Part shown: piece by piece, positions 1 to 9,060 of the stretch | Layout: the number at the start of each line of letters is the position of its first letter | How positions within the stretch are numbered: the stretch's first letter is position 1 | Assembly: GCA_039984955.1 (NCBI GenBank) | Contig: JBDWTN010000007.1 | Span: 3,046,501-3,110,500 of the forward strand | DNA length: 64,000 bases | From: Marinobacter alexandrii | Lineage (GTDB): Bacteria > Bacteroidota > Bacteroidia > Cytophagales > Cyclobacteriaceae | Direction of reading: 5' to 3' | The notes under the pieces: model-generated | Databases searched by the model: none | What the model was told of the DNA's origin: nothing | The model's input: the letters and a program-made list of their open reading frames with translations, nothing else | Translations under genes and position numbers: made by a program

Positions 1-982
1 AAACTGGAGGAAGTTTCTCCGTTATTTCAATATTTTCAAATTTTGAGCTTTTTTTAGCTCCTGTCTCTTTGGCCCATCCTACCATTCCTTTTAGCCCATC
101 CTCCAACGAGGTTTTACTATATTCTCCGAATATTTTCTTGATTTTGGAATGATCTGAATGTGCATGTACCACTTCATTTCGAGCATCCAGAAAGCGCAGG
201 TCACTTTGTAACTCCATTGCATCAATAACAGCAGTGGCAAGCTCTTTTACTGTGTATTCTTTATCCGCTCCAATATTAAAAACTTCACCATAACACTCCT
301 TATGATTGATGCAATTGGCAATGATAGGGGCAATATCTCCAACATAGGTAAAAGCTCTGGTCTGACTTCCGTCTCCAAATATTGTGAGAGGATTGCCTTG
401 CATTAATTGATTCATGAATATACCAACCACATTGCGATAGCGATCTCCAAGGTTTTGGTACTCACCGTAAACGTTGTGTGGCCGGAAGATCACATAATCT
501 AGCCCAAACATTTCATGGGAAACCTTCAGGTCCATTTCTACGGCTAGTTTAGCAATACCGTATGGATCTTCAGGCATAGGAGTCATATCCTCTCTCATAG
601 GAGGAGGTAGTGCACCGTATGTAGCTATAGAAGATGTAAACACAAAGCACTTGACTTTATGTTTGATTGCTTCATTAATAAGGTTTACACTTCCTGTAAG
701 GTTATTGGTATAGTTGAATCGCTTAATGAAGTGACTTAATCCCTCCGCAGCGTATGCAGCGAGATGATAGATATAGTCTATTTCGTAATCATTGAATAGC
801 TTCTCTAAAAGCTCATGATCCGTAATCGATCCCTGTATGAAAAGTGCTTTTTGAGGAACGTTCTCTGCAAAACCACCGCTTAAGTCATCGAGGACTATGA
901 CGTCTTTTCCTGCTTCAAGCAAACTACGAGAAACGTGAGCACCAATAAACCCGGCACCACCAGTAACTAAAGAATAGGGCAT
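1..982 (-). CDS. NAD-dependent epimerase/dehydratase (sugar nucleotide), 3' end outside window
   Basis: I translated this on the minus strand from the ATG at 982; about 327 codons are open to the window edge, so the C-terminus is missing. The N-terminus carries the Rossmann motif TGGAGFIGAHV (GxxGxxG) at residues 7-17. A YGIAK stretch gives the YxxxK catalytic pair, and HNVYGEYQNLGDRYRNVV is typical of the extended SDR family that contains UDP-glucose 4-epimerase-like enzymes. Such enzymes interconvert nucleotide sugars in the cytoplasm to supply glycosyltransferases. It lies 45 bases downstream of asnB on the same strand, so the two are probably co-transcribed, and both face away from the polysaccharide cluster they likely serve. 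The exact substrate cannot be read from the sequence. Confidence 0.88.
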   Translation of the reverse strand, partial: MPYSLVTGGAGFIGAHVSRSLLEAGKDVIVLDDLSGGFAENVPQKALFIQGSITDHELLEKLFNDYEIDYIYHLAAYAAEGLSHFIKRFNYTNNLTGSVNLINEAIKHKVKCFVFTSSIATYGALPPPMREDMTPMPEDPYGIAKLAVEMDLKVSHEMFGLDYVIFRPHNVYGEYQNLGDRYRNVVGIFMNQLMQGNPLTIFGDGSQTRAFTYVGDIAPIIANCINHKECYGEVFNIGADKEYTVKELATAVIDAMELQSDLRFLDARNEVVHAHSDHSKIKKIFGEYSKTSLEDGLKGMVGWAKETGAKKSSKFENIEITEKLPPV

Positions 983-1027
983 ATTTTTAAATTATATATC
1001 ACAAATAAAAGAAGAAGTAGATGATAG

Positions 1028-2920
1028 CTAGCTTTTATTCGACATAAAGGAACTATTATTATGTGAATTGTCCATCCATTTCATGTACCACTTTTGGAAA
1101 ATATACATAGCCCAGATAATGCCATGGACATCATTGGGATTTTTTGAGAGTAAAATAACTCTCAAATTCATCACAGAGTCAATATTGAATAGATTTTGAG
1201 ATTGCAGATAGTCTTCATTGAAAACCGTTTTATCTAGATCGGATAATAACTCATTTCTCATCCACTGCAAGAGAGGGATTTCAAATCCTTTTTTTGGACG
1301 ATTGTGTAATTCTTTAGGTAAAATATTTTGGAAAGCATCTTGAACCAACCGCTTACGGTTCGCCCCTTTGATCTTATACTCTGCAGGGATGCTTCTGGCG
1401 AAGTTCACTACATTTTTATCAAGAAAGGGAACCCTAACTTCGAGACCATTAGCCATTGACATTAAATCCACTTTTGTAAGCATATCTCCAGGAAGTAGCA
1501 TCTGCTGATCTGCTAATAAATAATCATTTAGATCTGGCGTGAATGTCTTGAAAAATTGACTTTTAAAATCAGTTTCTTCTTCTACATTGATAGACTCATA
1601 AAGTAGAAAAGAAGGATCATTGGTAAGAGATGCCAAGAACCAATACCTTTCTATCGGTTCCATTTTTAACATTTCACCATACCTGCATATACGGCGGATA
1701 AGGTTACTTACTTTCCCTGATCGAGACTTTGGAAGTGCGTTGAAAGCGGGATAGATAGATTTAATAACATGCTGTGAAAATGATGGATGTAAAGCTTGAT
1801 TTAGCGCCATGTGTTTATAATAACCTCCAAATAATTCATCTGCTCCATCACCTGATAAGGCAACAGTTACATGCTTTTTGGTGTGCTTACTTAAGATATA
1901 AGTCGGTATAGCAGATGAATCGGCAAATGGTTCATCTATGTATTCTATAATATCGTTTAGGTCATTTAGAAGATCATCATTCGTTAATTTGAAAGTATGA
2001 TGATTAGTATTGAATTTTTTGGCTACTAATTCAGCGTAATATGTCTCATCAAAAAACGGTTGATCTTCATATCCAACTGAAAAAGTGCTTAACTGACTAG
2101 TATGTCTTGATGCTAAAGAAACAATAGCTGAGGAGTCAGTTCCTCCGCTGAGAAAAGCACCCAAAGGAACATCTGATATCATTCTCTTTTTCACAGATTC
2201 CTCTAAGATGTCAACCAATTCTTTTTGACCGTTTTCGTAATCTAAGGATTCAGCTTCTCCATCTTTTGAAATAAAAGGCCTTACTTCGATTTGATTAGTC
2301 TTTAACTTAAGATAATGTCCAGGAGCTAGTTTTTGAACTCCTTCTAGCATACTAAGTGTGCCAGGTAGATAGTTTAATTTCAAGTACCAATATAGTGCCT
2401 CTTTATTCAGTTTTCTTTGAGTTGGAAAGCACATAAGAGCCTTCATCTCAGAACCGAATAAAAATTGATTTTCATCTTGATAGAAGAGCAGTGGCTTAAT
2501 TCCCATTCGATCTCTTGCGAGTAATAACCTATCTTCCTTTTTATCATAAAAAGCAAAAGCAAAGAATCCATTGAGTTTTGGAAGACATTTTTCACCTTCA
2601 TTTATGAGGAGGTGAAGCAAGACTTCAGTGTCAGATGTGGTTTTGAAGGAGATATCTAACTCAGATTTTAAACCTTGGTAATTATAAATTTCTCCATTAA
2701 AAACAATAACATACCTTCCGGATGGGTCGGTCATTGGTTGGTTTGCACCAGATGAGGTATCAAGTATGGATAGTCTCGTGTGTCCTAAACCAACATCTTG
2801 CTGAATGAAAGTGCCCTGATTATTGGGGCCTCTTAATTTAAGAGAATCTGTAGCTTTTTTGAGTGATTTTGATAAATCACTTTGAGATGAAAAATTTTTA
2901 TAGCCTATTATGCCACACAT
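1028..2920 (-). CDS. asnB: Asparagine synthase (glutamine-hydrolysing)
   Basis: The 630-residue protein begins MCGIIGY, placing the N-terminal nucleophile Cys at position 2 of a class II glutamine amidotransferase domain. The C-terminal half has the ATP-pyrophosphatase motif SGGTDSS near residue 258 and LSGDGADELFGGYYKH further on. The family makes asparagine from aspartate, glutamine and ATP; members inside polysaccharide loci can instead amidate sugars or other carboxylates. The length fits the family. It is the first gene of a minus-strand pair with the epimerase and is divergent from the polysaccharide run starting at 2993. Whether it serves general asparagine synthesis or surface-glycan amidation is open; the neighbourhood favours the latter only weakly. 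Confidence 0.93.
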   Translation of the reverse strand: MCGIIGYKNFSSQSDLSKSLKKATDSLKLRGPNNQGTFIQQDVGLGHTRLSILDTSSGANQPMTDPSGRYVIVFNGEIYNYQGLKSELDISFKTTSDTEVLLHLLINEGEKCLPKLNGFFAFAFYDKKEDRLLLARDRMGIKPLLFYQDENQFLFGSEMKALMCFPTQRKLNKEALYWYLKLNYLPGTLSMLEGVQKLAPGHYLKLKTNQIEVRPFISKDGEAESLDYENGQKELVDILEESVKKRMISDVPLGAFLSGGTDSSAIVSLASRHTSQLSTFSVGYEDQPFFDETYYAELVAKKFNTNHHTFKLTNDDLLNDLNDIIEYIDEPFADSSAIPTYILSKHTKKHVTVALSGDGADELFGGYYKHMALNQALHPSFSQHVIKSIYPAFNALPKSRSGKVSNLIRRICRYGEMLKMEPIERYWFLASLTNDPSFLLYESINVEEETDFKSQFFKTFTPDLNDYLLADQQMLLPGDMLTKVDLMSMANGLEVRVPFLDKNVVNFARSIPAEYKIKGANRKRLVQDAFQNILPKELHNRPKKGFEIPLLQWMRNELLSDLDKTVFNEDYLQSQNLFNIDSVMNLRVILLSKNPNDVHGIIWAMYIFQKWYMKWMDNSHNNSSFMSNKS

Positions 2921-2992
2921 AGGTGCAATCTGTCGAATTTCAGAGTGCTATGTTAATATCAATTTGTTTATTTGCTAAAAGTACATCAATAA

Positions 2993-3220
2993 ATGTCTGT
3001 TTTTAACGGAAAAAATATTGCGATTCTTGGTGGATCAGGAACTTTAGGGAAAGCTCTTGTGAGAGAACTGGCGAAAGAAGGAATGGATAGAGGAAAGGTT
3101 GTGATCTATTCGAGGGATGAAATCAAACAGTTAGAGATGATTGATGATTTTCCATTGAGTAAGTTTCCTTTTCTGGAATTTAAACTAGGTGATGTAAGAG
3201 AGATAGTTTATGGGACTTAA
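2993..3220 (+). pseudogene. Truncated CapD/FnlA/PseB-like nucleotide-sugar dehydratase remnant
   Basis: This 75-residue frame starts MSVFNGKNIAILGGSGTLGKAL and continues through VVIYSRDEIKQLEM and LGDVRE. That is the normal N-terminal order of polysaccharide-biosynthesis 4,6-dehydratases of the CapD/FnlA/PseB group: GxxGxxG, the IYSRDE strand, then GDVRD. Intact proteins continue for about 250 more residues with the catalytic YxxxK. Here the frame runs into five unrelated residues and stops, and the next gene begins 11 bases before that stop in another frame. Only the NAD-binding start is left, so no enzyme activity is expected. I read it as the scar of a deletion or gene exchange at the left end of the cluster; a short co-translated leader is an alternative. 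Confidence 0.7.
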
Positions 3221-4529
3221 GGATATTATTATCACACCTATCTACATTATTCTTTTTACGGCTATCGCATATTTCATTCGTCCGTATGTAACCAATGCAG
3301 CTACACGTAAGTATTTTCTTCCTTCGTTATGGGTACGCTTTGCTGGGGCGATCTTTCTAGGGCTTATTTATCAATTCTATTACGATGGTGGTGATACGTT
3401 CAGTTATTGGACTCATGGAAGTCAATGGATTTGGAAGGCTTTTCTGGAAGATCCTATTACTGCTTTACATATGATTTTTGGACCAAATGAACTTTCACCT
3501 GAAAACTTTAAATACGCTAAACATATTTGGTTTTTCTATGACTCAGATTCTTACTTTGTAGTTAGAATTGCTGGGTTATTTGATATTTTCACTTTCGGTA
3601 CTTATACTTCTTCAGCCATTTTTTTCGCTATATTTTCTTGGTCAGGAGCATGGTCACTTTATTGGAAGATTGATAATAGATATCAAGGTCAATCTCTAAA
3701 ATTTGCAATAATTATCCTGTTTGTACCATCCGTTGTGTTTTGGGGATCAGGTCTTCTAAAAGATTCATTGTCTTTAGGTTCTTTTTGCTGGCTTGCATAT
3801 TCGCTATTAAATATAGCTGATTCAAAAAAAATAAAGATAAAAACATTAATAGTTCTGATCATCTCAGTTTGGTTGATTATCAACATTAAGCCATACATTT
3901 TTTATTGTGCAATACCACCTGCTGCTTTGTGGATTTATTTAGTCCAAATTAAGAAAATAAGAACTTCATTTTTAAAGATTTTGGCTGGTCCTATCATACT
4001 ATTCTTCTTTGTTTTATCCAGTTACCTCTCTATTGATTTTTTAACAAAGGAAAGTAGTTATTATTCATTAGATAATTTTGCCAAACGAGCGTGGATTACT
4101 GCGTATGATATCAGGTATTACACAGGTAAGAATGCAGGATCAGGTTACTCATTGGGCGAGCAAGATGGAACCATTGAAAACATGGTTAAACTACTTCCTG
4201 AAGCTATTTTCGTTTCTCTTTACAGGCCGTTTTTATGGGAAGTACGTAACCCGTTCATGATGTTAATGTCGATTGAAAGTTTTATTCTTCTGTTGTTGAC
4301 ATTTAGGTTTTTTGGAAAGGAAAGTCTTTGGAAAATCTTTAACGATCCTTTTTTAGTATTTTGTTTATCGTTTTCGATTTTGTTTGGATTCGCAGTAGGA
4401 GTAAGTACTTACAATTTTGGTACTCTTATGAGATATAAAATTCCTATGATGTCACTTTTTCTGATTTTCATTACGGTTTCAAGAAGAGAAGCTAGAGATT
4501 TAGAAAATAAAAATAGAGTTCACATCTAA
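3210..4529 (+). CDS. Multi-spanning membrane protein of the polysaccharide cluster, function unknown
   Basis: The 439-residue protein is very hydrophobic, with roughly nine or ten candidate transmembrane segments beginning at residues 5-23 (IIITPIYIILFTAIAYF) and spread to the C-terminus. Between segments one and two it has a conserved-looking soluble patch, YYDGGDTFSYWTHG, and later SVVFWGSGLLKDSL. The position inside a glycosyltransferase/flippase run suggests a role in polymerising or modifying a lipid-linked glycan at the inner membrane, as Wzy-type proteins do. I cannot identify a Wzy or acyltransferase signature with certainty. The gene overlaps the truncated dehydratase frame by 11 bases and is followed closely by a methyltransferase. 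Confidence 0.8.
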   Translation: MGLKDIIITPIYIILFTAIAYFIRPYVTNAATRKYFLPSLWVRFAGAIFLGLIYQFYYDGGDTFSYWTHGSQWIWKAFLEDPITALHMIFGPNELSPENFKYAKHIWFFYDSDSYFVVRIAGLFDIFTFGTYTSSAIFFAIFSWSGAWSLYWKIDNRYQGQSLKFAIIILFVPSVVFWGSGLLKDSLSLGSFCWLAYSLLNIADSKKIKIKTLIVLIISVWLIINIKPYIFYCAIPPAALWIYLVQIKKIRTSFLKILAGPIILFFFVLSSYLSIDFLTKESSYYSLDNFAKRAWITAYDIRYYTGKNAGSGYSLGEQDGTIENMVKLLPEAIFVSLYRPFLWEVRNPFMMLMSIESFILLLLTFRFFGKESLWKIFNDPFLVFCLSFSILFGFAVGVSTYNFGTLMRYKIPMMSLFLIFITVSRREARDLENKNRVHI

Positions 4530-4539
4530 TATTTTAATA

Positions 4540-5262
4540 TTGAATAAAATGAAAAATGCTGTCCCAAACGAATTTAATCCACCGTGGTGGTATAGCTTTT
4601 TCTTTTCTTCTTATTTGTCTCGAAGAGCACTGTATAAATCGCTAAAAGAAAATTCTCATCATGTTGAAGGTGTAACTTTAGATTTTGGCTGTGGTTCAAA
4701 ACCTTATGAGTCTATTTTCAATGCTGAAAAATACATCGGAGTTGATATTCAATCAAGTGGACATGATCATGCATCATCAAAGGTCGATGATTTTTATGAT
4801 GGAAATAGCTTGCCATACCCTGATGAGTCATTTAATTCGATATTTAGTAGCGAGGTTTTTGAACATGTCTCCAATATTGATGAAATGATTTTGGAACTTA
4901 ATAGAGTATTGAAAGATGGAGGAAAAATGCTAATCACTATTCCTTTTGCTATTCATGAGCACGAAATACCCTATGACTTCAGAAGATTTACGACTTTTGG
5001 AATTGAAAATATTTTGAATAAAAATGGATTTGAAATTGAAAAAATCGAGCCATCAAACCATTACCTTGAAGCCATATTTCAATTACTTATTTGGTATTTT
5101 ACATTGAGTTTTAAGTCTAAAAATAAAATCACCACTTTTTTTAAGACCGCTCTATTCATTATGCCGTTAAATTTTTTAGCAATAGTACTGCCCTCCTTGT
5201 TACCAAGAAATAACTCATTTTACTCTAATCTTACTATTTTGGCAAAAAAGAAAGATAAATAA
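4540..5262 (+). CDS. Class I SAM-dependent methyltransferase
   Basis: The 240-residue protein has the SAM-binding motif I LDFGCGSKPYE followed by the acidic strand YIGVDIQ. The motif IFSSEVFEHV and the later LNRVLKDGGKMLITIPF are typical of Methyltransf_11-type enzymes. It ends in a hydrophobic stretch (TALFIMPLNFLAIVLPSLL) that could dock it to the membrane. Placement in the glycan run suggests it methylates a sugar or lipid-linked intermediate, but no acceptor can be deduced. I used the TTG at 4540; an in-frame ATG at 4549 is equally possible, as neither has a Shine-Dalgarno sequence. Confidence 0.85.
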   Translation: MNKMKNAVPNEFNPPWWYSFFFSSYLSRRALYKSLKENSHHVEGVTLDFGCGSKPYESIFNAEKYIGVDIQSSGHDHASSKVDDFYDGNSLPYPDESFNSIFSSEVFEHVSNIDEMILELNRVLKDGGKMLITIPFAIHEHEIPYDFRRFTTFGIENILNKNGFEIEKIEPSNHYLEAIFQLLIWYFTLSFKSKNKITTFFKTALFIMPLNFLAIVLPSLLPRNNSFYSNLTILAKKKDK

Positions 5263-5436
5263 TAGTGATGATTAGATTACCTTAAGCCAATAGAGAAAGG
5301 TAGTTTGTTAAAAGCGACTAGCATTTTAGTGGCTCTAAATCTGTTTATTTCATTGAAAACTTCGTCAAAACTTTGAATAATGCTTGACGCTCTTCAAGAC
5401 TCTATTGCAACCATGATTTAATTAAAAGAAGATCAA

Positions 5437-6165
5437 ATGCATAGATTTATTTTTAAAATCGAACAAGTTTTGGGATTTAGATTCCCCATTCCTGAGAAGT
5501 GGAGATGGCAACTATCTATTTCTTCTGAAGTAGCTTTTTGGGATAATTATTATAGAACTAAAGGAGGTGATTGGAAGAATAAATACCAGTTAAAATTTGA
5601 TCCAAACCTTGAAGTTCAACCAAATATTTCTAAATATTTTCCTAGTTCTGCGAATCTGAAAATTTTAGATGTTGGAGCCGGTCCGATGACATTTTTAGGA
5701 AAAATTTTTAGTGGCCAAAAGATCAATATCACAGCAACAGATCCTTTGGCTGATCAATACGATGAAGTTTTAGGTAAATATGAAATTGATCCCCTAGTTC
5801 GAACTATAAAATGCCATGGTGAGAAACTAGACGGCATGTTTGATGAATCAACTTTTGATGTAGTTCTCGCTAAGAATAGTATTGATCATTCTTATGACCC
5901 AGTTAAGGTAATTGTCAATATGATCAAATTAACTAAAGATAAAGTCATATTAATTCATGCTGAAAATGAGGCGGATAATGAAAGTTGGTATGGATTACAC
6001 CAATGGAATTTCTTTGTAGAAAATGGTGATTTTATTATTTCTGGCAGACAAACTAAAGTAAATTTTTCCGCAAAATATAAAAATGTTGTACACATAGATA
6101 GTTTTATTGATGAAATTGATGGTTTACTATATGTCGTTATGACGAAAAAAAACAGCTTTAAATGA
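5437..6165 (+). CDS. SAM-dependent methyltransferase
   Basis: This 242-residue protein contains motif I as LKILDVGAGPMTFLGKIF around residues 72-90, then the acidic strand ITATDPL and a motif-IV-like region FDVVLAKNSIDHSYDP. These identify the Rossmann-type SAM methyltransferase fold, here without membrane segments. Its stop overlaps the start of the sulfotransferase gene by four bases, so the two are translationally coupled. A 174-base gap separates it from the preceding methyltransferase, where I see no promoter or gene remnant. The acceptor is unknown; a cluster sugar is the natural guess. Confidence 0.83.
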   Translation: MHRFIFKIEQVLGFRFPIPEKWRWQLSISSEVAFWDNYYRTKGGDWKNKYQLKFDPNLEVQPNISKYFPSSANLKILDVGAGPMTFLGKIFSGQKINITATDPLADQYDEVLGKYEIDPLVRTIKCHGEKLDGMFDESTFDVVLAKNSIDHSYDPVKVIVNMIKLTKDKVILIHAENEADNESWYGLHQWNFFVENGDFIISGRQTKVNFSAKYKNVVHIDSFIDEIDGLLYVVMTKKNSFK

Positions 6166-6893
6166 CGAAAAAAATTGCTTTTATCTTAGGAACAGGGAGG
6201 TCTGGCACCCATTTATTAGGTAGAATATTTGGATCTCACCCTTCCTTTAAAGAATACATAGAACATCCTCCTTTCTTTGACTTAGTCACAGAAATCGCAA
6301 CTAATCCGTCTTCTAAAAAGAAGCTTTTCCCTAAGTTAATTAAGCGATATAAGAAAGAATTTTCCATTTTAGAAGAGCAATTAATACTTGAGAAAAGCCA
6401 TCCAAATTTATGGCTGGTTGAAGATTTGATGCCTGTGTTTCCGAATGCGAAGTTCTACGGTATTGTGAGAGATTTGCGTTCTACGGTTGCCAGTATGCTG
6501 AATCATGAGGGTGTTATGTTATGGTATGATAAGATAGAATTGAATGCTCCAAGTAAATTTCTTGGTATTACAGATCAAAACAAGCACGTATTCTCCGATT
6601 ATCCAATCGAAATTAAATGCGCCTACCGATGGTATAGTCACAAAGAAGAACTTGACCGATTGTGCGAAAAATTCCCCAATAAGGTTATTGAAGTGAATTA
6701 CGAAGAATTAATTAAAGATAGTGATACGCTACTTCAGAGCATAGCTGATTCGTTTAACATACCAAATTTATTTAGCCCCGAGGAATTCAATCCTGACAGC
6801 AATTCGAAATGGAAAGAGACTATTTCTGTAAAACAGTTGGAAAACCTTGAGAAATTTGAGAAAGTAATATCTCAAACGAACAAGGTTTTTTAG
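6162..6893 (+). CDS. Sulfotransferase family protein
   Basis: The N-terminus reads FILGTGRSGTHLLGRIF (residues 6-22), the 5'-phosphosulfate-binding loop of PAPS-dependent sulfotransferases. A second characteristic stretch, FYGIVRDLRSTVASML near residue 100, matches the 3'-phosphate-binding region with its Arg and Ser. The family moves sulfate from PAPS to hydroxyls of sugars or lipids. The 243-residue length is normal. The ATGA overlap with the upstream methyltransferase and the TAGTG overlap with the downstream flippase gene put it in the middle of a coupled operon, suggesting the exported glycan is sulfated, as in many marine bacterial polysaccharides. That last point is inference. Confidence 0.85.
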   Translation: MTKKIAFILGTGRSGTHLLGRIFGSHPSFKEYIEHPPFFDLVTEIATNPSSKKKLFPKLIKRYKKEFSILEEQLILEKSHPNLWLVEDLMPVFPNAKFYGIVRDLRSTVASMLNHEGVMLWYDKIELNAPSKFLGITDQNKHVFSDYPIEIKCAYRWYSHKEELDRLCEKFPNKVIEVNYEELIKDSDTLLQSIADSFNIPNLFSPEEFNPDSNSKWKETISVKQLENLEKFEKVISQTNKVF

Positions 6894-8173
6894 TGAGAGC
6901 GGTTCTTCCATCAGGACTCTCGAAAAACATACTTACTCTATCGTCAGGTAATGCCCTTATTTATGTTTTAAGCTTGTTCGTTACGCCAATAATGACGAGG
7001 ATTTATCCAGCAGAAGCATATGGTGGTTTTGCTTATTTGAACTCTTTGGTGATGATTCTTTCTGCCATTTCAACTTTAAAAATGGAAGGAGCAATATTGA
7101 TTGCGAAAGAAAATGAGGTTAAAACAATAGCTAAGATAATCCTTATATGCTCGCTTCTTGTGAGTTCTTTTAGCATTTTTTGGGGTTATTCGTTCGGTAT
7201 TGGTGAAAATTATGAGGTATTATTGATTCCGATTTTAGTATTTCTCTTTTCTATACAAAAAATCACTAATGCTACAGCCATCAGATATAAGCACTTCTCT
7301 ACCGTATCAAAATCAAGGATTATTGGAACTATTGGAGGAAAGATGACAGCTCTTTTAGCTCCATTGTTTTTTCATCCATTTGCTTTCTGGCTTCTTATCT
7401 CTGAAGGAGTTATTAAAACAGTTGAAATTGTTTTATGCAAAAAAAAACTAGGAGCTTTTCCGGCAAGTAATGTAGGTAGTAAGAAAACATTAATAAAATA
7501 TAGAAAGTATCCACTATATTCATTGCCATCAAATCTAATGGCCCTTTTAGTTATTCAGGTTCCTATTTATAGCATTGGATACTTCTTCAATAATAAAGAT
7601 TTAGGCCATTATTCATTGGCAAGTACGATCCTTTCGCTTCCTTCTATGATTGTCATACAAGCAGTAGCACCCATCTTTGTTTCATCAGTTTCAGAAGAGC
7701 TAAGAGAAAATGGAAAATGGGATGTAACAGCTTTAGTTAAAAATTTGTTGTATCTCGTCATTTTTATGATGATACCTTTGATAACACTCCAATTCTTCGG
7801 TAACGAAATCTTTTCTTTTGCCTTTGGAATAGGTTGGGCATATTCAGGAACATATGCATCAATTTTATCAATTAGTTTCTTTTTTATTTTTTTAACATCA
7901 TCTGTTGTCCCTCTCCTACAAGTAAAAGAACGCCAGGAATCTATATTAGTAATTACTATACTGCAAGTTGTTTTTAGTGTAATACCGGTTTTCTTTTTAT
8001 GGATTTTGGATTTAAGTTTAGATAACTATCTCTTATATCATTCTATCTCAATTTCTATAATTTCAACGGGCATACTTATTTACCTTGATAGATCTTTACC
8101 TCTACATTTATCAAGAAATATCTATTTGTTGATAGTCATATTTGTGATTTTTTATATAATCTCTTTTATATGA
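6893..8173 (+). CDS. Oligosaccharide flippase (Wzx-like)
   Basis: The 426-residue protein has about twelve predicted membrane helices and the N-terminal pattern LTLSSGNALIYVLSLFVTP followed by TRIYPAEAYGGFAYLNS, the hallmark of the MATE-related polysaccharide biosynthesis/flippase family. Such proteins move undecaprenyl-linked repeat units across the inner membrane. Translation probably starts at the GTG at 6893, whose G is the last base of the upstream TAG stop. It also overlaps the next glycosyltransferase by four bases (ATGA at 8170). The gene supports a Wzx/Wzy-type assembly route for this locus, with the 3210-4529 membrane protein as a possible polymerase partner. Confidence 0.88.
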   Translation: MRAVLPSGLSKNILTLSSGNALIYVLSLFVTPIMTRIYPAEAYGGFAYLNSLVMILSAISTLKMEGAILIAKENEVKTIAKIILICSLLVSSFSIFWGYSFGIGENYEVLLIPILVFLFSIQKITNATAIRYKHFSTVSKSRIIGTIGGKMTALLAPLFFHPFAFWLLISEGVIKTVEIVLCKKKLGAFPASNVGSKKTLIKYRKYPLYSLPSNLMALLVIQVPIYSIGYFFNNKDLGHYSLASTILSLPSMIVIQAVAPIFVSSVSEELRENGKWDVTALVKNLLYLVIFMMIPLITLQFFGNEIFSFAFGIGWAYSGTYASILSISFFFIFLTSSVVPLLQVKERQESILVITILQVVFSVIPVFFLWILDLSLDNYLLYHSISISIISTGILIYLDRSLPLHLSRNIYLLIVIFVIFYIISFI

Positions 8174-9057
8174 AGCCATTTTTCAGTGTAATAATAACTT
8201 CTTATAATCGAGAAGCGACAATAGAGAGATCAGTTGCTTCCGTTCTTAATCAATCTTTCAAAGATTTTGAGTTATTATTAATCGATGATGGCTCTACCGA
8301 TTCAACATCGTCTCTAGTGAAAAGATTTTCGAGTAAAAAAATCAAATATTTTTATAAGGATAATGAGGAGAGAAATATTGCTCGAAATTTTGGAATTGAT
8401 AAGTCTTCCGGGGAATTTATAATTTTCTTAGATTCAGATGACGAATTTTTACCAAATCATTTGAGTAATTATAAAAATACAATTGAGTCGTACAATGAAG
8501 GGATATTTGTCAGCCACCATCAATTAAATTCATATGGTCAGATTTCGGAGAAAAAAATTGATGAACTCAATCCAAAGAAGCTCATCTTTTCCAATCCGAT
8601 AGTAGTGGGAGGTATTTGTATAGAGAGGACACTTTTCAACAAAGACCTAAGGTTTTTAAATAGTAAAGATTCAGTAGTTGGAGAAGATCAATACTTGTGG
8701 ATGCGTTTGTTTTCGAGATATAGCTTTCGAATTTGCAACTTTTCAACGGTAGTTATTCATGAAGATCAAAGTAGAAGTTTGAGAAATATTGATGTAGAAA
8801 AATTAGTAAGGGGGCAGAGTGAGATCATTGATAGTTTATCCAGAGATGCTCATTTTTTAGATGCCTTTGGAAGGCATTTCAAGGCCTTTAAATCGAATTC
8901 AACTTACTTTATTGGATTAAACTATGTGGGAATAAATGGAGTAAAAGCGACAAGTTATTTGTTGAAGGGGTTCAAAATGTGTCCCAACTCAATTTTTAAA
9001 AAAGTATTTTGGGCAATTGTGAAAAACATTGTTTTAAAGCGAAAATATTATGCTTGA
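8170..9057 (+). CDS. Glycosyltransferase family 2
   Basis: The GT-A fold start FFSVIITSYNREATIERSV is followed by FELLLIDDGSTDSTSSLV, NIARNFGI, and the metal-binding DxD region FLDSDDEF near residue 95, all diagnostic of GT2 enzymes. The 295-residue size is usual. It should add one sugar from a nucleotide donor to a lipid-linked intermediate on the cytoplasmic face. It is translationally coupled to the flippase gene upstream, and a 3-base gap separates it from the pyruvyltransferase-like gene. Donor and linkage cannot be inferred. Confidence 0.9.
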   Translation: MKPFFSVIITSYNREATIERSVASVLNQSFKDFELLLIDDGSTDSTSSLVKRFSSKKIKYFYKDNEERNIARNFGIDKSSGEFIIFLDSDDEFLPNHLSNYKNTIESYNEGIFVSHHQLNSYGQISEKKIDELNPKKLIFSNPIVVGGICIERTLFNKDLRFLNSKDSVVGEDQYLWMRLFSRYSFRICNFSTVVIHEDQSRSLRNIDVEKLVRGQSEIIDSLSRDAHFLDAFGRHFKAFKSNSTYFIGLNYVGINGVKATSYLLKGFKMCPNSIFKKVFWAIVKNIVLKRKYYA

Positions 9058-9060
9058 TAA

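Noticed and set aside
5263-5436. Possible degenerate gene between the two methyltransferase genes
   Set aside because: All frames contain stops and no recognisable motif appears.
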